A stretch of 64,000 bases of DNA from CAYYAQ01 sp964469555 (GTDB taxonomy: Bacteria > Planctomycetota > UBA1135 > UBA2386): assembly GCA_964469555.1 (NCBI GenBank), contig CAYYAQ010000003.1, forward strand, positions 33,674 through 97,673. The letters are read 5' to 3'. The notes beneath the pieces were generated by a model. That model was not told where the DNA came from and searched no databases. It saw only the letters and a program-made list of their open reading frames with translations. Positions within the stretch are counted from its first letter, which is position 1. The number at the start of each line of letters is the position of its first letter. Position numbers and translations under genes: made by a program. Below, piece by piece: positions 45,178-53,421 of this stretch.

Positions 45178-45294
45178 CCCTGGTAGATGCAGGACGTCGA
45201 CTGGGCGCAGCTGTACACGACCGCGAGCCTCCTGACTGGCTCGGGGGAGAGATGAGAGGGATGCGCTCGCGGGGTCTTCGTCGACAAGTAGCGC

Positions 45295-46908
45295 CTACTG
45301 CAACCCCGCGAACGGACGGGTCGCGGGATCGCCGATCAGTACGTTGACGAGTTGGTTGGCGCGGCGGGCTTTGGGTGTCATGTTCTTCGGACCACCTTTG
45401 ACCGGCTTCGTGTATGCGTTTGCGAAGCCTTCGGTACCGAGCTGTGCGTTGATTACGCGCTGGAATGCCTCACCGACGGTCAGCCCCTTCAGGCAATCTT
45501 CGAAGATCGGGAGCAGGAAGTTCACGCCGCGGCTGAACGCCATGTTGCCGATCACGATCACGCTACCGTCGTCGATGGCCTTCAGTGCGAAGCGCGGCTT
45601 GTCTTCGATCTTCTCGCCGGGACGAGTTCGTGGAATCACCAGATCGCTCCGAGGAGCGGACGCCGCGAAGCAGGCTCCGCAGAAGATGATCTTGTTCGAG
45701 AGGTTCATGTCGGTGTAGGCCGACACCTTGGCGCAACATGCCATGCCGGGTTTGCCGTGGCCGAGGACCCAGAGGAACGCGGATTCTTCGATCGCGGTCT
45801 GCACGTCCTTCGGGAAACCATCGAGCAGGTCCCGTCGTTTCTTCTTCCGGATCTCGAAGCGGCCTTCACCCTCGATCTTCGGGTAGTCGCTGCGGGCGCT
45901 GATCTCCTCGCTCGCGGCGATCGTCAGGTCGCGCATCGTCACGCCCTTGGCCGCGAAGAGCTTCTTGAGCAGGCCGCTCGACTCGAAGGATTTGTAGAGG
46001 AGGTCGGGCGGAACTTCAGCGAGGCTGAACGCGCGGAAGTCCTCCTTCTGGACAGGCCGGTAGGCGATCGAGCGGTCGACCAGCGCGGCGAGACTCTTCG
46101 GCGTCGAAGCGACGAGGAACCCGGGCAGCACGTCCAATTGCGGATCCTCGTCGAGGTGGGACAGGATCTCCCACATGCTGAGTACGGTGTTCTCCCCGTA
46201 GCTCGCGAGGCGAGGGGCGATCGCGACGTACCGCGGTATCTGTTCGCGGATCTTGTCGCGCAGGGCGTGCCGGGCCTTCTCGTTCTTCGCGAGCACGGCG
46301 AGGTCGTCGAGGACCAGGACCCGGCCACCGCGGTGGGCGGCGAGCTTCTCGAGGGCGCGCAACGCGACGGCGTCGACGTGGTCGGTCAGGACGAGGTAGC
46401 CCTTCTCGGCGACCGCGTGGGGCTCCGTCTTCAACACTCGCAGTCCCCGCCGACCGCCGCGATTGCCGGCGCCTGGCGTGACGCGGACGATGTCCTTCGG
46501 ATCGAGATCACGGGGTCCACGCTGCGATCGGCTCGTTCCTCGCCGGCGATCGCTCGTCTGTGGTTTTGCGGACCCGATCTTCTCCCACCTCTTCTTCTGT
46601 TCGTCCGTGAGTTTCGCCAGGGCGGACTCCATCGCCTTCTTGCGCAGGCCTGTCGCTTGCGTCCGCAGTGCGCGGCGGTCGCCGCCCTCCTCGGACCGAG
46701 CGCGCCGCATCAGTGAGTTGAACTTCGTCCTCGTCGTGTCGACGATCGCGCGGATCTCCTCCTGTTGCTCAACCGTGAGGCGAAGCGTCTTGACGGTGTC
46801 GTCGCTCAGGAGGGCAATCGCGCCTGTCCGCCGCGACTGACCCGTCGCGGGGATGGTCAGGAGGAGTGCGAAAGACAGGGAGCCGAGGGTGCGGAAAGGG
46901 ATCTTCAC
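45295..46908 (-). CDS. Secreted C25/caspase-fold protease-like protein with N-terminal LTxxQ-type helical region
   Basis: About 537 aa from GTG, giving a signal peptide that ends around PATGQ. Residues about 40-110 are helical and contain LTVEQQEEIR and LTDEQKKRW, which resemble the LTxxQ motifs of CpxP/Spy-like periplasmic proteins. From about 175 to the end lies a caspase/gingipain-like domain with W-V-L-G-H-G (His384) and F-C-G-A-C-F-A (Cys413), the spacing and surrounding of a clan CD dyad. The protein could be an active cysteine protease or a chaperone-linked regulator. No similar gene is next to it. Confidence 0.65.
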   Translation of the reverse strand: MKIPFRTLGSLSFALLLTIPATGQSRRTGAIALLSDDTVKTLRLTVEQQEEIRAIVDTTRTKFNSLMRRARSEEGGDRRALRTQATGLRKKAMESALAKLTDEQKKRWEKIGSAKPQTSDRRRGTSRSQRGPRDLDPKDIVRVTPGAGNRGGRRGLRVLKTEPHAVAEKGYLVLTDHVDAVALRALEKLAAHRGGRVLVLDDLAVLAKNEKARHALRDKIREQIPRYVAIAPRLASYGENTVLSMWEILSHLDEDPQLDVLPGFLVASTPKSLAALVDRSIAYRPVQKEDFRAFSLAEVPPDLLYKSFESSGLLKKLFAAKGVTMRDLTIAASEEISARSDYPKIEGEGRFEIRKKKRRDLLDGFPKDVQTAIEESAFLWVLGHGKPGMACCAKVSAYTDMNLSNKIIFCGACFAASAPRSDLVIPRTRPGEKIEDKPRFALKAIDDGSVIVIGNMAFSRGVNFLLPIFEDCLKGLTVGEAFQRVINAQLGTEGFANAYTKPVKGGPKNMTPKARRANQLVNVLIGDPATRPFAGLQ

Positions 46909-46990
46909 AGCGGGATTGTAGCGGCCATCGTGTGGTGCGCCGACGATTCTGTGGTTCTGAGGGCGTGACCCGGGCGCTAATGTACCAGTC

Positions 46991-47944
46991 ATGCAGTACG
47001 TCAACCTCGGTCGGTCCGGCTTGAAGATCAGCAGGGTCAGCCTCGGCTCTTGGCTGACCTACGGCAACTCGGTAGGGCAGGACACTACCGACCGGATCGT
47101 TCGCCGCGCGGTCGACCTCGGCATCAATCTCCTCGATACGGCCGACGTGTACAATCGCGGCGAAGGTGAGAAGGCCCTCGCCGGAGCCACCGAAGGGATG
47201 CGTCGGGAGAACCTCGTCATCGCGAGCAAGTGCTTCTTCCCGATGAGCGACGACGTCAACGACCGGGGGTTGTCGCGCAAGCACATCTTCGAGAGTGTCC
47301 ACCAGAGCCTCTCGCGCCTGCGGACCGACTACCTCGATCTCTACCAGTGCCACCGGCACGACCCCGACACGCCGCTCGGCGAGACGGTCATGGCGATGGA
47401 CGACCTCATCCGCCAGGGCAAGGTCCTCTACTGGGGAGTCAGCGAATGGCCCGCCGAGGCGATCATCGAGGCGGTGGAGATGGCGCGCGAAGGCGGCATG
47501 CACCCGCCGATATCGAATCAGCCCAAGTACAACCTGTTCGACCGTGAGATCGAACGCGACGTGATTCCCGCCAGCGAGAAGTATGGCGTCGGCCAGATCG
47601 TGTTCTCTCCGCTCGCCCAGGGAGTCCTCTCCGGGAAGTACAGCCCCGGTGGGGACCCCGCCAAGGACACCCGCGCCGGCAACGACAAGGTCAATATGTT
47701 CATCGATCGGTACCTGGACGCCGCCCGGCTCGGCCAAGCGGCGCGGTTCGCCGAAATGGCCGCCCGGATCGGGGTGCCACCGTCGCAAGCCGCCCTGGCG
47801 TGGTGCCTGCGCAAGCCGAGCGTCAACAGCGTGATCATCGGCGCGAGCCGCCTGGAGCAGATCGAGGAGAATGTAGTGGCTGGCGAACTCACCCTCTCCG
47901 CGGAGCACATCCAGGAGCTCGAAGAACTGTTTCCCCTGTCGTGA
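46991..47944 (+). CDS. Aldo/keto reductase (voltage-gated K+ channel beta-subunit-like)
   Basis: 317 aa, TIM-barrel oxidoreductase. The catalytic tetrad is visible as D-T-A-D-V-Y (Asp49, Tyr54), Lys in I-A-S-K-C-F, and His in Y-Q-C-H-R-H. The C-terminal cofactor-binding part includes I-I-G-A-S-R, where Arg contacts NADPH. The N-terminal M-x-Y-V-x-L-G-x-S-G-L and length are those of the KCNAB/YghZ group. Divergent from the protease-like gene (82 nt apart). The substrate cannot be named. Confidence 0.92.
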   Translation: MQYVNLGRSGLKISRVSLGSWLTYGNSVGQDTTDRIVRRAVDLGINLLDTADVYNRGEGEKALAGATEGMRRENLVIASKCFFPMSDDVNDRGLSRKHIFESVHQSLSRLRTDYLDLYQCHRHDPDTPLGETVMAMDDLIRQGKVLYWGVSEWPAEAIIEAVEMAREGGMHPPISNQPKYNLFDREIERDVIPASEKYGVGQIVFSPLAQGVLSGKYSPGGDPAKDTRAGNDKVNMFIDRYLDAARLGQAARFAEMAARIGVPPSQAALAWCLRKPSVNSVIIGASRLEQIEENVVAGELTLSAEHIQELEELFPLS

Positions 47945-47987
47945 TCGAACTTGATTCGAATCGTCTGACCGCCGATCTTGCTCGCCC

Positions 47988-49253
47988 ATGAAGGTCCTGG
48001 TCGTAGGCGGCGGCGGTCGCGAGCACGCGCTCTGTTGGAAGATTGCTCAATCCCCGCTCGTGGACGAGATCTTCTGCGCCCCGGGCAACGCCGGCACTCA
48101 GTCTGTCGTCAGCAACGTCGACATCTCCGCGACGGACCTCGATGGGTTGTGCCGGTTCGCGAAGGATCAGGCGATCGACCTCACCGTCGTAGGGCCCGAG
48201 GATCCGCTCTGCCAGGGGATCGTCGACACGTTCGCGACCGCCGGCCTGAAGATCTTCGGCCCGATCAAGACCGCCGCGAACATCGAAGGCAGCAAGGTCT
48301 TCGCGCGGGATCTCTGCCGGCGCAATCGGATCCCGTCGCCGGACTACTGGGTCTACGACAACGTCAACCACGCGTCGGCCTTCCTCGAGAATCGCCAGGA
48401 TGGTCCGCTGGTCGTCAAGGCGTCGGGGTTGGCAGCGGGCAAGGGCGTGATCCTCTGCAAGAACCGCGACGAGACCCGCGATGCACTGCGGCTCTGCATG
48501 GATCGCGGTACGTTCGGGGACGCGGGTTCGACCGTGGTGATCGAGGAGTTTCTCGAAGGCCCGGAGTTGTCCGTGATGATGCTGACGGATGGCCACACGA
48601 TCATCCCGTTCGAACCGGCGCGTGATCACAAGGCGGCCTACGATGGCGACCAGGGTCCAAACACCGGGGGGATGGGAGCGGTCAGTCCGGTCGCCTCGCT
48701 CGGTAATCGCGTCAAGCATCAGATCGAAGACCAGGTGTTGCTCCCCGCGATTCACGGTTTGAATCGCGAGGAAGTCCTCTACCGGGGTTTTCTGTACGCT
48801 GGGCTGATGTTGACGAGCACGGGTCCGCGCGTGCTCGAGTTCAACTGCCGATTGGGCGATCCCGAGACCCAGCCGTTGCTGATGCGACTGAAGTCTGATC
48901 TCGTGCCGCTGATGCTGCACACGGTCGACGGCACGCTCGACGAGATGGAGGCCCCGGAGTGGGACCCCCGCACCGCGGTCTGTGTCGTGGCGGCGAGCGG
49001 CGGATACCCGGGCTCGTACGACAAGGGCATTCCGATCAGCGGTATCGACAAGATCGAGTGTGGGCCAGAACTCCAGGTGTTCCACGCCGGAACCGCGACG
49101 AAGAACGGGGAGCTCGTGACGTCCGGAGGTCGGGTCCTGGCGGTGTGTGCTCTGGGCGATGACGTCGACGAGGCCCGTAAGCGAGTCTACGACGCCATGG
49201 CCGAGATCGATTTCCTGGGCAAGCACTTCCGCACAGACATCCCTGTCCGGTGA
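47988..49253 (+). CDS. purD: Phosphoribosylamine-glycine ligase PurD
   Basis: 421 aa, the standard length for this ATP-grasp enzyme. It begins M-K-V-L-V-V-G-G-G-G-R-E-H-A-L and holds the family landmarks V-V-G-P-E-D-P-L, the ATP-grasp loop V-K-A-S-G-L-A-A-G-K-G-V, the Q-G-P-N-T-G-G-M-G-A-V element and N-C-R-L-G-D-P-E-T-Q. PurD makes glycinamide ribonucleotide in purine synthesis. The fur-like gene starts 44 nt after it. Confidence 0.96.
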   Translation: MKVLVVGGGGREHALCWKIAQSPLVDEIFCAPGNAGTQSVVSNVDISATDLDGLCRFAKDQAIDLTVVGPEDPLCQGIVDTFATAGLKIFGPIKTAANIEGSKVFARDLCRRNRIPSPDYWVYDNVNHASAFLENRQDGPLVVKASGLAAGKGVILCKNRDETRDALRLCMDRGTFGDAGSTVVIEEFLEGPELSVMMLTDGHTIIPFEPARDHKAAYDGDQGPNTGGMGAVSPVASLGNRVKHQIEDQVLLPAIHGLNREEVLYRGFLYAGLMLTSTGPRVLEFNCRLGDPETQPLLMRLKSDLVPLMLHTVDGTLDEMEAPEWDPRTAVCVVAASGGYPGSYDKGIPISGIDKIECGPELQVFHAGTATKNGELVTSGGRVLAVCALGDDVDEARKRVYDAMAEIDFLGKHFRTDIPVR

Positions 49254-49297
49254 TCCTGCGCGTGCGCGGCGTGCGTCGAAGCGCTATCGTACGGCGT

Positions 49298-49774
49298 ATG
49301 TCGGAGCCGGAGTTCCAGAACGAGGATTGCCCGGTCGAACTCGGGAACGAGTTGACCATCGTCGAGCGCGAGATGCGCCGAAACGGCTTCCGCTGGACTC
49401 AACAACGGCAGCTGATCGCGAAGGTCGCACTGAAGAACCACGGCCATTTCGCGGCGGAGGAGCTTCTGGAGTTGTGTGCCAGCGAGATGTCCGGCGTGTC
49501 CCGTGCGACGGTCTATCGCACGCTGACGATGCTCGAGCAGGCTGGGTTCGTCGAGGGCCTGGACACCGGCGATGGACGGCGGAAGTTCGAGCACACGCTG
49601 GGACACGAGCACCACGACCACATGGTGTGCACGGAGTGTGGGACGATCATCGAGTTTCGGGACGCGAGGCTGGAGCGGCGTCAGGAGCTCGCGGCGGAAG
49701 AGCACGGTTTCGAGATCTTGAGCCACAGCCTGAAGTTGTTCGGGATGTGCAAGTCGTGTTGCGACAAACGATGA
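49298..49774 (+). CDS. Fur family transcriptional regulator
   Basis: 158 aa. Winged-helix part with R-W-T-Q-Q-R and S-R-A-T-V-Y-R-T-L (recognition helix), followed by the metal-binding half: H-E-H-H-D-H-M-V-C-T-E-C-G and the second zinc-binding pair C-K-S-C-C near the C-terminus. The Fur, PerR or Zur branch cannot be fixed without alignment. A longer frame upstream exists, but ATG at 49298 starts a typical N-terminus. The stop overlaps the start of the NtrC-type regulator gene by 4 nt. Confidence 0.93.
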   Translation: MSEPEFQNEDCPVELGNELTIVEREMRRNGFRWTQQRQLIAKVALKNHGHFAAEELLELCASEMSGVSRATVYRTLTMLEQAGFVEGLDTGDGRRKFEHTLGHEHHDHMVCTECGTIIEFRDARLERRQELAAEEHGFEILSHSLKLFGMCKSCCDKR

Positions 49775-51177
49775 CTGCGGAACACGTTCTCGTTGTAGAT
49801 GACGAGCGCGACATGGCGGAGTCGTGTGGCTACTTCCTCGAGCGAGCGGGGATGAGAGTCAGCCTGGCATTCTCCGGGGATCAAGCCCTCGAGTTGCTCG
49901 ACAAGCATGAGTTCGTCCTCGTCATCACGGATCTGAAGATGCCGCGGATGACGGGGCTCGCCTTGATCGACGCGATCAAGTCGCGTGATTCGAGCATCGA
50001 GGTGTTGTTGATCACGGGGTATCCGGAAATCAAGACGGCGGTCGACGCCATCAAGCGGGGCGCGTTTGACTACATCACGAAGCCCTTCGACGAAGCGGCG
50101 CTGATGGAGCGAGTGGAAAAGGCGCTGACGCATCGGCGCGTGACGAAGGAAAACGCGGGCTTGCGAGACCGGTTGGGGAAGGGCGAGAACGGTCGTCGCC
50201 TGGTGCATCGCTCGCCGGTGTTTGGTCGCCTCGTCGAGGAGTTGCAGCGAGCGGCCAAGACGGATGCGACGGTGTTGGTGATCGGTGACAGCGGCACGGG
50301 CAAGGAGTTGCTCGCGCACTTCCTGCACGACCAGAGCGCCCGGGTGGGGCGACCGTTCATCCCGCTCGACTGCACGACGATTCCGGGGAACCTCGTGGAG
50401 ACCGAGTTGTTCGGTCACGTGAGGGGGGCCTTCACCGGCGCGAGCCGTCACAAGGTGGGGTTGTTCCAGGTCGCGGAAGGGGGGACGTTGTTTCTCGACG
50501 AGGTGGGGGAACTCCCCATGGCGTTCCAGCCCAAGTTGCTGCGAGCATTGCAGGAGCGGGAGGTTCGTCCCGTGGGGGCCAACGAGGCGGAGAAGGTCGA
50601 CGTCCGGCTGGTGTGCGCGACGAACAGGGACCTGCAGGAAGACGTCGCTGACGGACGTTTTCGCGAGGATCTCTTCTACCGGTTGGACGTGGTGCGCGTG
50701 AAGGTGCCCTCGTTGCGCGAGCGCGCGGAGGACGTACCGCTCTTGGCTGAGCACTTCCGATCGGAGTTTGTCGCCAAGAACCCGACATGCATCGTCGAGG
50801 GCTTCACGACGGCCGCGCTCGAAACGCTCGCGGCCTACAACTGGCCTGGCAACGTCCGCCAGCTCGCAAATTCCGTCGAGCGGGCATGTGCGCTGGGTAA
50901 TTCGAAGGAGATCCGGCTGGAGGATCTCACGGACGAGGTGGTCGGGCGCAATCGCATCCTCCGCGTGAGTGAAAGGTCGGACATGTTCACGGAGACGTTC
51001 CAGGAGATGAAGTCCCGGCGCGTGGCGGCAATGGAGAGCACGTATCTGGAAGAACTGCTGCGGACAAACGGTGGGAATGTGACGCGTTCGGCCGAAGCCG
51101 CGGGGATGACGCGTTCGGCGTTCCAGAAGTTGATGCAGCGGTACGGGATCAAATCTAGTGAGTATCGGGGAGGGTAG
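49771..51177 (+). CDS. NtrC-family sigma-54-dependent response regulator
   Basis: 468 aa. Receiver domain with V-D-D-E-R-D and I-T-D-L-K-M-P (Asp54 phospho-acceptor). The AAA+ domain has Walker A G-D-S-G-T-G-K-E, the sigma-54 contact loop G-A-F-T-G-A and Walker B L-F-L-D-E-V. A C-terminal Fis-type helix-turn-helix is present (NVTRSAEAAGMTRSAFQKLM). No sensor kinase gene is near. The ATG overlaps the stop of the Fur family gene. Translation coupling suggests a link between metal sensing and this regulator. A perfect stem-loop follows the stop. Confidence 0.95.
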   Translation: MTAEHVLVVDDERDMAESCGYFLERAGMRVSLAFSGDQALELLDKHEFVLVITDLKMPRMTGLALIDAIKSRDSSIEVLLITGYPEIKTAVDAIKRGAFDYITKPFDEAALMERVEKALTHRRVTKENAGLRDRLGKGENGRRLVHRSPVFGRLVEELQRAAKTDATVLVIGDSGTGKELLAHFLHDQSARVGRPFIPLDCTTIPGNLVETELFGHVRGAFTGASRHKVGLFQVAEGGTLFLDEVGELPMAFQPKLLRALQEREVRPVGANEAEKVDVRLVCATNRDLQEDVADGRFREDLFYRLDVVRVKVPSLRERAEDVPLLAEHFRSEFVAKNPTCIVEGFTTAALETLAAYNWPGNVRQLANSVERACALGNSKEIRLEDLTDEVVGRNRILRVSERSDMFTETFQEMKSRRVAAMESTYLEELLRTNGGNVTRSAEAAGMTRSAFQKLMQRYGIKSSEYRGG

Positions 51178-51226
51178 GGCTGTTGCTCGGTCGACCTCGA
51201 GTTGGAGGCCGACCGAGCAACAGCTC
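51177..51226. terminator. Perfect 15-bp stem-loop, likely bidirectional terminator
   Basis: The arms 51179-51193 and 51210-51224 are exact reverse complements (15 bp), with a 16-nt loop, and two further outer pairs (one G-T wobble) reach 51177 and 51226. It begins at the last base of the regulator stop codon and ends at the first base of the convergent ogt stop. No long T tract is present, but the stem is long and its placement between two convergent genes makes termination the best reading. Confidence 0.75.
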
Positions 51227-51723
51227 TAGAACAGCAATTGCTGTCCCCGGCCCTGCCGTTCGAGAGCGAGGAGCGCCTTCTTCGTAGGCAGACCACCACC
51301 AAACCCCGTCAACGTGCCATCACTCCCGATGACACGGTGACACGGGACGATGATGGGTATCGGGTTCTTCCCGTTTGCGGCCCCGACTGCGCGGGCAGCT
51401 TTCGGACGCCGAACACGGCGGGCGAGCTCGCCATAGGAGATGGTCTCGCCGTAGGGGATCGCCAACAACGCGTTCCACACATCCACCTGGAACGGCGTGC
51501 CGCGGAGATCGAGGGCCACATCGAACTCCTCGCGCTCCCCTGCGAAGTACTGCTCGAGCTGTTTCGCTTGTGGCCGCAGCACCTTCCTGTTCTCGCGCCA
51601 ACACTCACCGGGTTTCCTCGGTCTTCCGCGATGTGGAAACTGGATTCCGATCAGCGCGCCGCCCTCGCTGGCCAAGAGCAGCTCTCCCACCGACGAGTCC
51701 AAGTACGAATAGTAGACCGTCAT
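51226..51723 (-). CDS. ogt: Methylated-DNA-protein-cysteine S-methyltransferase
   Basis: 165 aa from ATG at 51723. The active-site motif P-C-H-R-V with the acceptor Cys, preceded by I-P-I-I-V, and the helix-turn-helix part G-T-P-F-Q-V-D-V-W-N-A-L-L, are all present. The protein transfers methyl groups from O6-methylguanine to itself. A strong ribosome-binding site, ggagg, lies at ideal spacing before the ATG; a GTG four codons earlier is possible but less likely. It follows and overlaps the end of a truncated alkA-like ORF, so the two probably shared an alkylation-repair transcript. Confidence 0.94.
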   Translation of the reverse strand: MTVYYSYLDSSVGELLLASEGGALIGIQFPHRGRPRKPGECWRENRKVLRPQAKQLEQYFAGEREEFDVALDLRGTPFQVDVWNALLAIPYGETISYGELARRVRRPKAARAVGAANGKNPIPIIVPCHRVIGSDGTLTGFGGGLPTKKALLALERQGRGQQLLF

Positions 51724-51724
51724 C

Positions 51725-52066
51725 TCATCCTCCACTCTGTTGGTTCAACGAACGCCAAAGCACCGCCGCCGCGTATCCGCGCCAAGGACGCCAATTCTCG
51801 GCCCGCTTCCGCAGCTCTGTGGCCGAGACGAGCTCACCCGGGCGAAGCGCCTTGCGCAGTCCGAGGTCGGTGCTGGGAAACGCGTCGGGATCACCGAGGA
51901 CGCGCATTGCCACGTACGTCGCCGTCCACTCGTCAATCCCGGGCAGCCCCTGCAACCGCTCCAAGGTCGTGTTGAGGTCTGCCGTTCCATCGAGGGTCAC
52001 GTCCCCGTCGAAGCGGCTATCCCTGCTGAGTCGAGCGCGTTCGCAGATCTCCGTGGCGAAGTGCAT
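51725..52066 (-). pseudogene. Truncated AlkA-type 3-methyladenine DNA glycosylase (C-terminal part)
   Basis: 113 aa from ATG. It keeps the helix-hairpin-helix and catalytic region: L-P-G-I-D-E-W-T-A-T-Y-V-A-M-R, then F-P-S-T-D-L-G-L, where the Asp is the catalytic residue, and W-R-P-W-R-G-Y-A-A-A-V-L. The N-terminal half of AlkA is absent. The frame is open for 24 codons further upstream, up to the TAG stop of the radical SAM gene, which is in the same frame, but no start codon occurs there. It is likely a remnant, or a minimal glycosylase expressed with ogt. Confidence 0.7.
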
Positions 52067-52138
52067 GGCGATACAAGTGTCCCCGCGCGGGCCCCCGATC
52101 TGGCCGTTTTCGGACGTGGATGAGATTCCTTTGGGCGG

Positions 52139-53323
52139 CTAGTACTTGAGGAACGCTTCCTCTTCTACCTGATCGGGGCTTGGGTAGATCAGGTAGCAGT
52201 TCTTGCACATGCCGCGGGGAGACTCGGTGTAGACGTGCCGACGGTAGGTCTGGTAGGTCTCGCTGTTCCACACCTCGGCGAAGCCCGCGTCCATCATGTT
52301 GCCAAACACGGGGACGCCCGCGAGGCAGCACGGCACGACGTCACCGTTCACGCTGATGTAGACGCGGTTCCAGAGGAACATGCACTTAACGGTCGGCATT
52401 CCGGGACCGTCGGCGTTTCGCGGCGTGGGTTCCTTCGCGACGACAGCGTCGTCCGGGCTCCCGCCCGAAGAACTGCCGTTCTTACCGTTCATCTTGAACA
52501 GCGGGGGAATCGTGATCGGCACACCCAGCCTGTCGGCCGTCGCGCGAACTTCCGAGAGGTACCGATTCGACAGCTCCTGATGGAACTGCAACGATTCATC
52601 CCTCAGCGTGTCGTCGAAAACGATCAGGTGGTTGAACGTGATCTGCTCCGCGCCCAACTCGTGACACATCTCGACGAGCATCGGCGCTTCGTGGACGTTG
52701 CGCTTCATCAGGATGAAGTTGAACGCCAACCGCGGTCGATCCTCCTCGGGCAGCTCCAGCCTCCGGCTGCAGAATGCGCGGATGTTCGCCATCACCCGGT
52801 CGAAGTCCGACCCGATGCGGATGGAGTTGTAGGTCTTCGCGGTCGCGCCATCGAGCGAGAACGTCACATGACCGAGCACGCGGAGCAATTGCTCGCGGGT
52901 GCGTTTGTCCTTCATCATCAGCGTGGCATTCGTGACGATGTCGAGCTTCGTGTGCGTTCGCTCGAGGTCGTCGAGCTTCTGGCCCATCTTCGGCGTCATC
53001 AGTGGCTCGCCGAAGGCCGAGAACTGCACCATCTTCGCGAACGGGTACAGTTCCTTGACCACGCGGTCGTAGACCTCGTCGCTCATGAACCACTTCGGGA
53101 TGTCCGGGTCGAGCGCCTGGTTGCACATGAAGCACTTCAGGTTGCAGACCGTGGTCCCCGTCAGGTTGACCCACGGTGGCATCGCCCGCATCACCTCCGC
53201 ACACCGGTCCATGTCCTCCCGCGCCAGGCGCTCGTTCATGTCCTTGAACTCCGGGCTGCCGAGGGGCAGGTCGGCGAGTTCCTCGGGCAGGCGGCTTAGG
53301 GTGTCGGGGTCGGGCGAGGTCAT
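52139..53323 (-). CDS. Radical SAM/SPASM domain protein
   Basis: About 394 aa from ATG at 53323. The radical SAM motif is C-N-L-K-C-F-M-C, and Q-F-S-A-F-G-E-P-L corresponds to the GGE element. The C-terminal SPASM-like part has further cysteines (V-K-C-M-F-L-W, D-V-V-P-C-C-L-A-G, M-C-K-N-C-Y) that would bind a second [4Fe-4S] cluster. Such proteins modify peptides or sugars or mature enzymes such as sulfatases (anSME-type). Anaerobic sulfatase maturation is worth testing given the nearby sulfatase, but the sequence does not show it. A GTG 12 codons upstream is an alternative start. Confidence 0.85.
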   Translation of the reverse strand: MTSPDPDTLSRLPEELADLPLGSPEFKDMNERLAREDMDRCAEVMRAMPPWVNLTGTTVCNLKCFMCNQALDPDIPKWFMSDEVYDRVVKELYPFAKMVQFSAFGEPLMTPKMGQKLDDLERTHTKLDIVTNATLMMKDKRTREQLLRVLGHVTFSLDGATAKTYNSIRIGSDFDRVMANIRAFCSRRLELPEEDRPRLAFNFILMKRNVHEAPMLVEMCHELGAEQITFNHLIVFDDTLRDESLQFHQELSNRYLSEVRATADRLGVPITIPPLFKMNGKNGSSSGGSPDDAVVAKEPTPRNADGPGMPTVKCMFLWNRVYISVNGDVVPCCLAGVPVFGNMMDAGFAEVWNSETYQTYRRHVYTESPRGMCKNCYLIYPSPDQVEEEAFLKY

Positions 53324-53421
53324 TACTAAGGCTGTCGGCCGGTGTAGGTATTCTACCACGCTAATACTAGCCCGTTTGCCGTGCGCGGTCAGCGGTCAAC
53401 GGCCGACCTGCCTTGCCATCG

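Noticed and set aside
45190..45258. Tiny frame MQDVDWAQLYTT... after the sulfatase as a gene tail
   Set aside because: Only 23 codons with a faint resemblance to other families; not enough to call.
45224..45310. Inverted repeats between the convergent sulfatase and protease-like genes as a terminator
   Set aside because: One stem has 6 bp and the other has 8 bp with a loop of about 27 nt; both weak and without a T tract.
47953..47962. gattcgaatc palindrome before purD as an operator
   Set aside because: Ten bases only, and no second copy noticed; chance is likely.
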